A DNA stretch of 64,000 nt, taken from an uncultured Pseudomonadales bacterium (GTDB lineage Bacteria > Pseudomonadota > Gammaproteobacteria > Pseudomonadales > Pseudohongiellaceae). Of the stretch, positions 27,144 through 36,339 are shown piece by piece. The position numbers and the translations under genes were made by a program. Location: contig CALTDI010000008.1 of the NCBI GenBank assembly GCA_943842505.1, forward strand, positions 276,330-340,329, given 5' to 3'. The notes beneath the pieces were generated by a model, which was given only the letters and a program-made list of their open reading frames with translations, had not been told where the DNA came from and searched no databases. Every line of letters starts with the position of its first letter. Position 1 is the first letter of the stretch.

Positions 27144-28016
27144 TTAGCGATGGGGTGTTCTTTCCAGAATGCCCGCATTGCTGCTCATATCCAGAATAGT
27201 CTCAATATTTTCTTCTATATCTTCGACGCTGGCGCCTAGACCCAGGTCCACGCCCACATTTTCTCTCACATCGGCGGAGTAGTAACGGCCGCCGGCTGCC
27301 TGAATGATTCGGCCATTGGGGGCTTTTTCAGAGCAGAGAAACACAACGGCGGGAGTAACCAGTTCCGGCGCCAATTTCTCGGCACTGTCTTCGAAGCCCG
27401 GCAGTTCGACCGTCATTCTCGTTGCCGCGATGGGCGCGATCGCATTAGTAAATACATTGTACTTCGCGCCTTCGAAGCGCAGGGTGTTCATGAAGCCAAC
27501 AAGGCCTAATTTGGCAGCGCCATAGTTGCTCTGCCCAAAATTTCCAAATAATCCCGATGTGGATGTTGTCATTACTATGCGGCCATATCCCTGCTCAACC
27601 ATGATAGGCCAAACACATTTGGTCGCATTGAGACTGCCGGTAAGATGGACATCAATTACCGCGTGCCAGTTCTCTAACTCCAGCTTGGAGAAGGTCTTGT
27701 CTCTCAGGATACCGGCATTGTTTACCAGGATATCGATTCGTCCCCAATTCGCTACGGTCTCATCAACCATCGCCTGCACTGCATCAAAGTCGGTGACAGA
27801 GGCGTCGTTTGCGACAGCGGTACCACCGTTATCACGAATTTCTTGTGCAACCTGTTCTGCCGCCGAGGCCGATCCGCCACTGCCATCGACAGAGCCACCG
27901 AGATCGTTGACTACTACCTTCGCGCCGCGTCGACCCAGTTCTAATGCGTGCTGCTTGCCTAGTCCACCGCCAGCACCCGTAACTATAGCGACCTGACCTT
28001 CGAAATTAATCTTCAT
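27144..28016 (-). CDS. SDR family (3R)-hydroxyacyl-CoA dehydrogenase-like protein
   Basis: This is a 290-residue protein when read from ATG 28016, which has an excellent AGGAGA ribosome site. Cofactor motif TGAGGGLGKQHALELGRRGA, NNAG in LVNNAGILRDKTF, and the catalytic Tyr-Lys in SNYGAAKLG are all present. The long VVVNDLGGSVDGSGGS loop and ILRDKTFSKL are typical of the dehydrogenase domain of peroxisomal multifunctional enzyme 2 and its bacterial homologues, so a role in beta-oxidation or steroid/fatty acyl reduction is likely. It is divergent from the Nudix gene. Confidence 0.88.
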   Translation of the reverse strand: MKINFEGQVAIVTGAGGGLGKQHALELGRRGAKVVVNDLGGSVDGSGGSASAAEQVAQEIRDNGGTAVANDASVTDFDAVQAMVDETVANWGRIDILVNNAGILRDKTFSKLELENWHAVIDVHLTGSLNATKCVWPIMVEQGYGRIVMTTSTSGLFGNFGQSNYGAAKLGLVGFMNTLRFEGAKYNVFTNAIAPIAATRMTVELPGFEDSAEKLAPELVTPAVVFLCSEKAPNGRIIQAAGGRYYSADVRENVGVDLGLGASVEDIEENIETILDMSSNAGILERTPHR

Positions 28017-28262
28017 ACTACTTCTCCTGCTATTTCTGAATCGACTGAGCCTGCTTGTTTCCTCTTTGTGCTGCGTGCGCACAAAGAGCAGACTCTTTTA
28101 AATGTGGGCAGGATTCTATTCTTATGAGGCTCTAGCTGCAATAAATGAGGCCTTGCTGCTCGAAAAAGCCGGGAGAAATAAAACCATGCCATTGCTATGA
28201 TAGAGAAACTTGCCAGATAGCCGGCACAAACCTAGATAGAGAAGCCTAGTTAGAGACGCAAT

Positions 28263-28844
28263 ATGACGGAAATACAGCCGGTACCGGCAGCGACGGTAGT
28301 CGTCGTTCGAGAAACTATGAATAAGACGGATCTTGAGGTCTTGTTACTCAGACGAAATTCGAAGCTGATCTTCCATGGCGGCCATTGGGTATTCCCGGGA
28401 GGCCGGGTCGATGCCGCAGATTTCGATGCGGCGGAGGATAATTTGGAGTACAGGGCGGCGCTAAGGGCGGCAGTTCGCGAGACCAAGGAAGAGGCGGGTA
28501 TCGATATTGATATCGATAGACTCATCCATACGGCACATTGGACTACGCCGCCCAAGTTGCCCAGGCGATTTTGCACCTGGTTCTTTCTTTGCCCCCTGAC
28601 AGAGCCGGCAAGTGTAATCGTCGACAACGATGAAATTCTGGAGCACCGCTGGATAACGCCGCGGGAGGCTCTGGCTGAAGCCGAGGCGGAAACTTGGGTC
28701 TTGCCAAGGCCGACAATGGTGACGCTGCAGGACATCGAGCAGCACCGTAATCTTGAAGAATTGCTAGTTGATGCAAATCGGCGGGAAATTCGGGTATTCC
28801 CCGAGGGCTCGTCCTATTATCGACCGCGGGAAATGGGCTGCTAG
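28263..28844 (+). CDS. Nudix hydrolase
   Basis: This 193-residue protein carries the Nudix box with GGRVD at residues 42-46 and REtKEEAGID (REXXEEXGU) near residues 75-84, separated by a longer insert than usual. It opens PVPAATVVVVRET and has LLLRRNSKLIFHGGHWVFPG, the strand-loop found in coenzyme A/ NADH-type Nudix proteins. The C-terminal part is EHRWITPREALAEAEAE. It hydrolyses a nucleoside diphosphate linked to another group; the substrate is not evident. Confidence 0.85.
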   Translation: MTEIQPVPAATVVVVRETMNKTDLEVLLLRRNSKLIFHGGHWVFPGGRVDAADFDAAEDNLEYRAALRAAVRETKEEAGIDIDIDRLIHTAHWTTPPKLPRRFCTWFFLCPLTEPASVIVDNDEILEHRWITPREALAEAEAETWVLPRPTMVTLQDIEQHRNLEELLVDANRREIRVFPEGSSYYRPREMGC

Positions 28845-29171
28845 GCCCAGGCCGCCGCTTTCTCCTGCACCTCGATTCAGGTCTCAATTTGGGCCAAAAC
28901 GAGGCATTTTCAAGCCGCATTCTGCCAATCCTCAGGCTAGCTGATTTTGCTAGGCATTCCTCCCTATAAGCCCTTGCAATTCTGGGCAAGTTAATGGGAT
29001 AGTTAAGCCGTACGACTGAAACAATCTGTCAGTGCTTGCGGCCAGTTAATAGGAGGCTTTTGCCCTTTTGCCGCGTCAATTATCAGTGACTGAGTCGCTT
29101 TCGGACGTCGCCTAGCGAGGAGCAACAAGCGCAAGTAAGTCTTCCTATTCACAGCAGCCAGAAGAGGCTCT
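28845..29171. other. Intergenic region before the MoxR-vWA operon
   Basis: This is 327 bases between the Nudix gene and the first operon gene. The promoter of the eight-gene operon presumably lies here. A weak candidate is TTGCAA at about 28975 with GATAGT 18 bases later. A short inverted repeat (cttgcaattctgggcaag) overlaps it. I see no RNA gene or terminator with confidence. Confidence 0.35.
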
Positions 29172-32100
29172 ATGTCGTCTCCCACATTCGATAGTCTTCG
29201 CGAAACCCTGAAGAATCTTCGTCGTCGTCGCAGCAACCTGTTTATCCTGAAGCAGGTGAGCTATTTCGTCATAGCTTTCTCCCTATTAATTTTGTCTCTA
29301 AGTGCTCTGTCACTCTTCCTAGAGCCTAGCAAGTCGGGCACAACCTTCTTATTTGCCCTGTCACTAATCAGCATTGGCTTATTGCTGTGGCGCTTGATTC
29401 ACGTGCTGGGAAGACAGACAACGGATGATCGTCGGCTCGCACATTATGTAGAAGAAAATATTCCTGATCTGGAGCAGAGGCTACTAACGTCTTTGGAGTT
29501 TACCGAGGAAGACCTGGTGAACGGCAAGGACGGGGTATCTCAGCAGTTTATTCAACAGTTGTGGCAGGATGCGCAGGAACACGTACAGATTCAGCAACAG
29601 CAGGTAGAGACCGTAGCGCCTTCGCGAACCTCCTATCTGTCTATGGCGTCAGCCGCGGGTGTCGCCGCGATAGTCTTAGCTCTGTTTCTCAGCTCAGATG
29701 TTCTGTTCAATGCGGCTAGCCGCCTGGCCTGGCCCTTTGCGATCAGCGAGCCGGTTGTTGTCGTTGAAGTGATTCCCGATATCGAAATCAGTGTTGAGCC
29801 CGGTGATCTTGAGATGCAGCGCGGCGATAGCGTTACGATCATTGCTCGGGTGATCAATGCAATACCTGGCACGATCAATCTGCGTCTTCAGGATGATAAT
29901 GTTAACTGGCGCGATGCAACCATGAATCGCGACGGCAGCGGCAGCGATAGCGCAACCTACAGTTACTTCATTCCCTCTTTGCAAGAAGATACGACTTACT
30001 ATGTCACCTTCGATGAGCGCGGTGAGCAGAGCTCTCCTCAATATCAGATTGACCTCTTCGACCTGCCACAGATCGAGCAGATCGATTTGGCGATGGACTA
30101 TCCCGACTACACAGAAATAGAGGACATCACCGAAGAAGATAGTGGCGATATGGTGGTTCCCGAAGGAACCGAAGTCGAACTGGTGGTTACCTTTAACAAG
30201 AATATTGCAACGGCGCTTGTCGAATTCGACGAGAGTTACAGTGCCGATGAAGATGAGATAAACCCACTGCCTGCCTACGAGAATATAAACCTGGTGATGG
30301 ATGGCAATATTGGACGGGCCACGTTTACAGTGAATCAGGATGGTGTCTACCGTATTTCAGCGACGGATTTCTCCGATCTGCAAAGCAAAAACCCTCTCGA
30401 CTATTTCATTCGCTCTATAGAGGATACTCCGCCCGAATTGGCCTTGAAGCGGCCAGGGCAAGATCAGGAAGTCATGCCTTTAGAGGAAGTTGTGCTCGAG
30501 ATCGATGCCAGCGACGATTATGGTTTAAGTAAGTTTACATTGAATTACAGCGTCGTAGGTGCGGATGAGGTTGAAGTAGACTTTCTGCCGGAGCAGAACC
30601 TGCGTGAAGTATCCGGTGACGAATTAATTTACCTTGAAGACCTCGATGTAGAGCCAGGGGATTTCGTTAGCTACTTCCTTACTCTTGCTGATAACAATGG
30701 CCTGCGGGGCCCCAGTGAAGTCATATCGGATATCTATTTTCTACAGGTTATTCCTACGGATCAGGAGTTTCGACGATCCGGTGGTGGTGGCGGCGGTCAG
30801 GGTGCCGGCGGGGGCCAGGGTGATGGTGCCGATAGCAGCGCCTTAGTGCAGATACAGAAAGATATTATCGCAGCAACGTGGAAGCTTAAGAACAGACAGT
30901 CGAAGGTATCGCCGGAGGATTTCGCTTCGGATGCCGAGATTATTTCAGAGTCGCAGCGCGAGGCGACGGTGCGGACCAAGCGCTCTATAGATCGTCTTGC
31001 CGAGCGTCTCAGTTTCTCCGATGCGAGTTACGATGCCGCTGTTGAAAATCTTTCCCTCGCGATAGATCAAATGAATCAGGCTGCAGATGAGCTTGGCAAG
31101 GAGCAGATCACTAGTGCGTTGCAGCCAGAGCAGCTCGCATTGCAATACGTATTGAAGGCAGAGGCGAATATCAATCGCACCAATATCAGCATGCAGCAAG
31201 GCGGTGGCGGTGGCGGTGGTGGTGCCGCTCAGCAAGAGCGTGAAGACCTGCGTGAGCTCTTTGAGATGGAGATGGGACAGCTTGAGAACCGTTATGAGAC
31301 ACCTAATAGCGCCGGTGGTGGTGGCTCCCAGCAACAAACCGAAGAAGCGAATAAGCTGGAAGAACTGGCTCGCCGACAAGAGGGGCTAACCCGGGCACAG
31401 CGGAACCTGGCACGCCGTGAAGAGCAGATGACAGAGGAACAGAAGCGCCGCGAGCTAGAGCGGCTGATGCGCCAACAGGAGCAACTGAGTCGTGAAGTAG
31501 AGCAACTGGCACAACAGTTATCGCGAGGCCAGCAAAATTCGAGCTCGCAGCAGCAAAGCCAGCAAGCTTCCTCGCAATCCCAGTCACAGTCCCAGTCACA
31601 ATCTCAGTCCAGCAGCAGTTCGCCTTCATCCGGCAGCGCTAGCGGTGGCCAGCAGCAACAACAGCCACAGACGGCTTTGCAGCGTGCCGCTCAACAGATG
31701 CAGGAAGCATCGCAGAGCGAAACCGCAGCGATCGCAGCCGCAAGATCACAGAAGGCACTCGAAAACCTTCGCGAGCAGCAGCGAGAACTGAGCCAACAGT
31801 CAGAAAGGTCTGTTAACCAGCTGGCGCAGAATCTCGGTCAGCGTGGACAGCAACTCCTGCAACAGCAGAGAGACCTGCAAGAGAGTCTGCAGGAAACGAC
31901 GCGCCAACAAGGTCTGGGTCAGACGCGCCAGTCGGTTCGCGATGATGCCGCTCTAACGGCACTTATCGAAGCCCAGCAGCAACAGCAAAGAGATCTAAAG
32001 GAAATCGAAGATATGCTGCGAGCGATCATTGCCCGCGGTGATAACGAAGATCAGCGTCTGATGTCCCAGGCGCAGGCCGCCAGTCGAGAGCTGCGACCGA

Positions 32101-32678
32101 TTCGTGAAGAGATGCAGACCAGTAATCGCGTGTTGCGTAACGGTATGGTAAATCTTTCCGTAGACATCGAGGGCGAGTTAGAGGATTCGATCGAGGACTT
32201 CGCGCAGAGCCTGGCGGCATTGAATCCCTCCCGCACAGATTCCCCGTCCGATCAGATGCAGCAGGCAGCCAGCGATGCGGCCCAGTTGCGTCAGCAGGTA
32301 GAGGACCTAGAGCAGCAGGCGTTGGCATTTAATGAGGCAGGGCAAGAGCCAGGAGACGGCGCACCTTCACTACGCGAGATGCGTGAACAACTGGAACAGA
32401 CGCAACAATTGGCGCAGCAGCTTACGCAACAACTGCAGGATCAGGCGCGAGCAGGAGGGACTCAGCCGGGCCAGCGCGGTCAGCTAAGCGGGCAGCAAGG
32501 CCAGCAGGGTCAGCAAGGTCAACAGGGTCACAAGGTCAGCAAGGTCAACAGGGTCAACAAGGACAGGGCGGCGGGCAGCAGGGTCAACAAGGCCAGCAGG
32601 GACAGGGCGGCGGCAACGGTGATCAGCAACAGGGCACCGGTGGTCGTGTCGGTGCTCAGGGCGCGCCGAATAACATAG
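29172..32678 (+). CDS. DUF4175-family membrane protein with Gln-rich region, main part (frame-disrupted)
   Basis: First gene of the operon; ATG 29172 has AGAGG just upstream. Three membrane helices lie at residues 32-52, 60-80 and 158-175, and the rest is periplasmic. Residues about 195-540 look like tandem beta-sandwich domains (VEVIPDIEISVEPGDLE, LALKRPGQDQEVMPLEE). After a Gly-rich linker (GGGGGGQGAGGGQG) comes a long coiled-coil and Gln/Ser-rich region. The family is typically found with MoxR-DUF58-vWA operons and is uncharacterised. Near 32532 the QGQQGQQG repeats turn into Lys/Val/Asn-rich nonsense; the -1 frame restores QGQQG and continues to 32938, so one base (an A in gtcaacaag) is probably missing. 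Confidence 0.75.
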   Translation: MSSPTFDSLRETLKNLRRRRSNLFILKQVSYFVIAFSLLILSLSALSLFLEPSKSGTTFLFALSLISIGLLLWRLIHVLGRQTTDDRRLAHYVEENIPDLEQRLLTSLEFTEEDLVNGKDGVSQQFIQQLWQDAQEHVQIQQQQVETVAPSRTSYLSMASAAGVAAIVLALFLSSDVLFNAASRLAWPFAISEPVVVVEVIPDIEISVEPGDLEMQRGDSVTIIARVINAIPGTINLRLQDDNVNWRDATMNRDGSGSDSATYSYFIPSLQEDTTYYVTFDERGEQSSPQYQIDLFDLPQIEQIDLAMDYPDYTEIEDITEEDSGDMVVPEGTEVELVVTFNKNIATALVEFDESYSADEDEINPLPAYENINLVMDGNIGRATFTVNQDGVYRISATDFSDLQSKNPLDYFIRSIEDTPPELALKRPGQDQEVMPLEEVVLEIDASDDYGLSKFTLNYSVVGADEVEVDFLPEQNLREVSGDELIYLEDLDVEPGDFVSYFLTLADNNGLRGPSEVISDIYFLQVIPTDQEFRRSGGGGGGQGAGGGQGDGADSSALVQIQKDIIAATWKLKNRQSKVSPEDFASDAEIISESQREATVRTKRSIDRLAERLSFSDASYDAAVENLSLAIDQMNQAADELGKEQITSALQPEQLALQYVLKAEANINRTNISMQQGGGGGGGGAAQQEREDLRELFEMEMGQLENRYETPNSAGGGGSQQQTEEANKLEELARRQEGLTRAQRNLARREEQMTEEQKRRELERLMRQQEQLSREVEQLAQQLSRGQQNSSSQQQSQQASSQSQSQSQSQSQSSSSSPSSGSASGGQQQQQPQTALQRAAQQMQEASQSETAAIAAARSQKALENLREQQRELSQQSERSVNQLAQNLGQRGQQLLQQQRDLQESLQETTRQQGLGQTRQSVRDDAALTALIEAQQQQQRDLKEIEDMLRAIIARGDNEDQRLMSQAQAASRELRPIREEMQTSNRVLRNGMVNLSVDIEGELEDSIEDFAQSLAALNPSRTDSPSDQMQQAASDAAQLRQQVEDLEQQALAFNEAGQEPGDGAPSLREMREQLEQTQQLAQQLTQQLQDQARAGGTQPGQRGQLSGQQGQQGQQGQQGHKVSKVNRVNKDRAAGSRVNKASRDRAAATVISNRAPVVVSVLRARRIT

Positions 32679-32704
32679 GCAATGCAAGATCGATTCGCCA
32701 GCAA

Positions 32705-32938
32705 TTGACGCAGCAAGATATAGAAGACTTTCTTAATCAACCAGAATTATTTAGACAACTACTCCAACCCATCACAGAACTCGAAGGAGCCCTGCGCGCA
32801 CAAGCAGAGCTGGATAACATCAACAACAAGCTGTATGCCACCGTTGATGAAGATATACCCGACGAGTACCGAGATCTGGTGGAAGAATACTATCGTGTAT
32901 TGTCTGAGAATCAGGAATCAGAGAATACAGATCAGTAA
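32705..32938 (+). CDS. DUF4175-family membrane protein, C-terminal end (frame-disrupted)
   Basis: This is the real C terminus of the preceding protein, in the -1 frame: the frame is open back to about 32530 as QGQQGQQG repeats, then RVGAQGAPNNIGNARSIRQQ and the segment from 32705 (LTQQDIEDFLNQPELFRQLL). The last 78 residues are helical, acidic and free of the Gln bias, so they probably form a folded end domain. With the main part the full protein is about 1255 residues. The stop is two bases before the next start. Confidence 0.65.
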   Translation: MTQQDIEDFLNQPELFRQLLQPITELEGALRAQAELDNINNKLYATVDEDIPDEYRDLVEEYYRVLSENQESENTDQ

Positions 32939-32940
32939 CA

Positions 32941-35244
32941 ATGCAATACTCCCAACCTAATTTTTTAACAGCACTCGAAGACGGCAGTTTTACCTTCGCC
33001 TATGGCATTAGTCCTTGGCTATTTGCAGTGTTGGTCATTCTCATCACTGTTGGTGTATGGCTAACCTATAGAAAGACAACGAGGCAACTAAGCCCGGCAT
33101 GGAAAACATTTTTTATTGGCATACGCTCTGGTGTGCTGGTCCTGATTCTCTTCTGTCTACTAAGGCCCGTGGTCACAACCTTGCAGGTCTCGCCACAAGA
33201 AACCTATCTCGGTGTTTTGATCGATGATTCTCAGAGTATGGCAATTGCCGACCTTGCGGGCGGACAAACCCGGCAAGAGGCGATCGAAGAATTACTCTAT
33301 GAAAATGGGCTGCTCGATAACCTTTCCGAATCTTTTCAGATTCGCAGCTTTCGATTTGATAATCAGACCCAGCGAATAGTTGGTGTGGAGGATCTGAGTG
33401 AGGCTGGCACGGCTTCTTCTATAGATCAGGCTCTGAGCTATGTCGGTGATCAGTTAAATGGGCTGCCCCTGGGTGGTGTAGTGCTGGTGAGCGATGGTGC
33501 GGACAATAGCGATGGAGACCCGCTAGCTACGGCACAGGAATTTGGTGCCAAGCAGATTCCGGTTTTTACAATCGGCGTCGGCCAGGAAGAAATTCCACAG
33601 GACATAGGCATCGTTGATGTCAGTTCTGCAAAGACAGTCTTAGAGGGCTCTGTGTTCAACGTGCAGGTTGCGGTAAACCATCAGGGCTATGAGGGGCAGG
33701 AAGTAGAACTTTCCATCATGGATGGCGAGACACGAGTAGCCTCCGATGTGGTGACACTTGGTCCAGCTGGTGTCACTAGACGCTATGAACTTGAGATAAC
33801 ACCGGAACGACCGGAATTGATCGTCTACGATTTGAATGTCGAGTTGCAGAGCGATGAAATCATCGATAGGAACAATAGCTACAGTTTTCTCGTCGATAAC
33901 ACCGAGAAAGAAGCGCTGGATATACTCTATTTGGAAGGTCACCCACGTAATGAGTATAAGTTCATCCGTCGTGCAGTCGAAGGAGATAGTTCGCTGCGAC
34001 TGGCAACCTATCTGCAGACTGGGCCCGAAAAGTATTACCGTCAGGGAATCGAATCAGCAACTGAACTTAGCGGTGGCTTCCCCGAGGATCGCGAGGCCTT
34101 GTTTGAGTATGAGGCGCTCATATTGGGTGATATCGAATTCGGTTTTTTCAATGCCGAGCAGTTGCAAATGATCGAGGATTTCGTCGCCGAGCGTGGTGGT
34201 GGTTTCCTGATGAGCGGAATGGTAGATGAGGAATTTATCGGTACACCAATTGCCGATATTCTTCCCGTTACGCTTGTGGAGGAGGGTTTTTTACCTAGCC
34301 ATCTACGCGGTGGGATCCGACGTGGCGATCACCCAACGGGCGAGCTGTTCTATCCGCGACTAACTCGTAATGGCGAGTTCTCTCCGCTGCTACGCCTTTC
34401 TGCGGACGATGCAGAGAATCAGGCGCTTTGGAGGCAGCTACCCGAGTTGCAGGGTACCTACGTAACAGGCCGTATCAAACCTGGCGCTGAGGTCTTGATC
34501 GAACACCCGTTGCTGCAATATCAGAATCAGGCGCTTCCCTTGTTGGCATCTCAGCGCTACGGGTCGGGTCGCAGCATGTCGCTGACCACAGCAAGCACCT
34601 GGCGCTGGCAGATGATGTTGCCCGCCGCCGATGAGTCCCATGAAACGCTCTGGAGACAGCTCTTGAGATGGCTGGCCGTCTCGGCACCCGAACGTATAAC
34701 GATCGAATTTGATCGTGAGTTTTACAACGTGGGTGATGAGGTTAATGTTAGGGCCACCGTGCTCAACAATCAATATGAGGCAGACAACGATGCGACGCTG
34801 TGGATGCAGACATCGAACCCTCTGGAAGAATTTATCGACGCGCCAATGGAATGGGATATAGAAGAAGATGGTGTCTATAGAGCAAGCTTTATTGCAGATG
34901 AAGAAGGTGTGTATAGCTTGCTGGTGGATGTGGCCAGTGCTGCAGGAGAAGCCAATGATTCTAGCGCGGAGAAACGCGCGGCCTTCGTAGTCACACCTTC
35001 GCTGCGCGAATATACCAATGCCGAGCTCGATAGCGGCTTGCTGGCACGCATAGCGCAGCTCAGTGGTGGTAGCTATTTTAACGTGGCAGATGCCGATGCA
35101 TTGGCGAACGCAATCGAATTCACACCGAACGCCTATTCACGAGAAGTACAGATAGATCTGTGGGATCGACCTTGGTTACTGGCCTTGCTCGTCCTGTTAC
35201 TTTGCGTGGATTGGATAAGCAGACGAATGAAAGGGCTGTCATAG
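32941..35244 (+). CDS. Membrane protein with vWA and glutamine-amidotransferase-like domains
   Basis: This 767-residue protein has two N-terminal membrane helices (residues 22-41 and 57-75), a vWA domain with intact MIDAS (GVLIDDSQSMAIAD, near residue 95), a beta-sandwich, then a GATase1-like segment (ALILGDIEFGFFNAEQLQMI, ERGGGFLMSGM) and a C-terminal helix near 740-757. This is the BatA/DUF1355-like architecture found in MoxR operons. The large soluble part is predicted to be periplasmic. Metal-dependent binding of another operon protein by the MIDAS is likely from family knowledge. It starts two bases after the preceding stop. Confidence 0.82.
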   Translation: MQYSQPNFLTALEDGSFTFAYGISPWLFAVLVILITVGVWLTYRKTTRQLSPAWKTFFIGIRSGVLVLILFCLLRPVVTTLQVSPQETYLGVLIDDSQSMAIADLAGGQTRQEAIEELLYENGLLDNLSESFQIRSFRFDNQTQRIVGVEDLSEAGTASSIDQALSYVGDQLNGLPLGGVVLVSDGADNSDGDPLATAQEFGAKQIPVFTIGVGQEEIPQDIGIVDVSSAKTVLEGSVFNVQVAVNHQGYEGQEVELSIMDGETRVASDVVTLGPAGVTRRYELEITPERPELIVYDLNVELQSDEIIDRNNSYSFLVDNTEKEALDILYLEGHPRNEYKFIRRAVEGDSSLRLATYLQTGPEKYYRQGIESATELSGGFPEDREALFEYEALILGDIEFGFFNAEQLQMIEDFVAERGGGFLMSGMVDEEFIGTPIADILPVTLVEEGFLPSHLRGGIRRGDHPTGELFYPRLTRNGEFSPLLRLSADDAENQALWRQLPELQGTYVTGRIKPGAEVLIEHPLLQYQNQALPLLASQRYGSGRSMSLTTASTWRWQMMLPAADESHETLWRQLLRWLAVSAPERITIEFDREFYNVGDEVNVRATVLNNQYEADNDATLWMQTSNPLEEFIDAPMEWDIEEDGVYRASFIADEEGVYSLLVDVASAAGEANDSSAEKRAAFVVTPSLREYTNAELDSGLLARIAQLSGGSYFNVADADALANAIEFTPNAYSREVQIDLWDRPWLLALLVLLLCVDWISRRMKGLS

Positions 35245-35257
35245 CGGTTACCTACTC

Positions 35258-35821
35258 ATGAAGAATATGAATCTCTTACTTAAAACCCTCGCCGCAGGAT
35301 TGGGATCGCTTCTCTGCAGCGCCGCCATGGCTCAGGCTGATGCCGACGTCAGTGCGAATAATTTCTTCCTGGACCGACCGGAGTCTACGAAGTATGCAGT
35401 GATTCTGGCAGGTCCCACGGTAGGTGAAGAGAACAAGTCACAGTTCCGTCAGTGGGCTTTCTCGCTGCACGACATCTTGGCGAGAGACTATGGTTATAGC
35501 TCCGACACGATTTCGTTGCTGTATGACCGCGGCGAAGTTGAAGGCTCAGGTGCCGAGCGCATAGATGCTGCCTGTGATTTGCAGGGAATTGAGGCAGAGC
35601 TGGCGCGCCTGCAATCGGTAGTGAAAACCGGTGATCAAATTACAATCTACCTGATCGGTCACGGAAGTGGTTCGGATGAGGAATCGAAGTTCAATATAGT
35701 CGGGCCGGATATTACCGGCATCCAATTTGCGTGCGATGTTGGATGTCTTCGATCAGCAGGACATGATTATAGTCAACACGACCTCGGCGAGTTACGGATT
35801 CTCCGCATCCTTATCCGGTGA
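35258..35821 (+). CDS. Secreted C13/caspase-like protein, N-terminal part (frame-disrupted)
   Basis: A signal peptide (LLKTLAAGLGSLLCSAAMAQ) is followed by the caspase-fold first strand KYAVILAGPTVG and a helix with FRQWAFSLHDILARDYGY. The catalytic His of clan CD lies in IYLIGHGSGSDEE near residue 134. The frame is family-like up to GPDITGIQ (about 35725); after that the +1 frame continues LRAMLDVFDQQDMII. One extra T in the TTT at 35726-35728 explains the break. Confidence 0.7.
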   Translation: MKNMNLLLKTLAAGLGSLLCSAAMAQADADVSANNFFLDRPESTKYAVILAGPTVGEENKSQFRQWAFSLHDILARDYGYSSDTISLLYDRGEVEGSGAERIDAACDLQGIEAELARLQSVVKTGDQITIYLIGHGSGSDEESKFNIVGPDITGIQFACDVGCLRSAGHDYSQHDLGELRILRILIR

Positions 35822-36335
35822 GGGTCGTGTGGTTGTTTCTTCTACTCGTTCCTCCTCGGAAAAATTTGATCCTGTGTTCTCGAATTATTTCATCGAAGCC
35901 CTGGATAACCGCAACGGAGATCGAGACAAAAATAATCGCGTGTCGATATTGGAAGCGTTTAACTACGCGAAGAGTAATGTCGAAGAATTCTATGAAGAAC
36001 AGGGCAGGTTGGCGTCGGAACATGCGGGCCTGGACGACAACGGCGATGCGCTGTTCAGCCTGAATCCGACCACGGCAGAAATCGATGGCAGGCTGGCCGA
36101 GATAGCCTATATAGATAACTTGGTAGACGACACGGTTGGTTTATCAGCCGAGGCGATTCGTCTTAAGAGTAGCATGCAAGATTTAGAGCGTTCGGTTTTT
36201 ATCTTGAGAGGGCGCAAGGCGGAATTCTTGGAAGATGACTATTGGCAGCAGCTGGAAGTCTTGCTTGTAGATCTGGCTAGAGCCACAGGACAATTCAATG
36301 AACAGGTTAATCCGGTTGAACAGAGTGAGCGATAA
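35727..36335 (+). CDS. Secreted C13/caspase-like protein, C-terminal part (frame-disrupted)
   Basis: This is the C-terminal 200 residues of the exported protein starting at 35258. It holds the strand MIIVNTTSASYGFSASLSG, where legumain-type C13 peptidases carry their catalytic Cys (EACESGS); here Ser/Thr/Ala occupy the site and no Cys is near, so the protein looks like a pseudo-peptidase. RVVVSSTRSSSEKFDPVFSN, NRVSILEAFNYA and SEHAGLDDNGD follow, which are hallmarks of bacterial C13-like proteins. The C-terminal 80 residues are helical. The next gene starts five bases after its stop. Confidence 0.7.
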   Translation: MRAMLDVFDQQDMIIVNTTSASYGFSASLSGEGRVVVSSTRSSSEKFDPVFSNYFIEALDNRNGDRDKNNRVSILEAFNYAKSNVEEFYEEQGRLASEHAGLDDNGDALFSLNPTTAEIDGRLAEIAYIDNLVDDTVGLSAEAIRLKSSMQDLERSVFILRGRKAEFLEDDYWQQLEVLLVDLARATGQFNEQVNPVEQSER

Positions 36336-36339
36336 GCAT

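Noticed and set aside
32484-32740. Open frames on the - strand within the Gln-rich repeats
   Set aside because: They are Leu/Ala/Asp-rich mirror images of the repeat DNA and show no start site or protein-like sequence.
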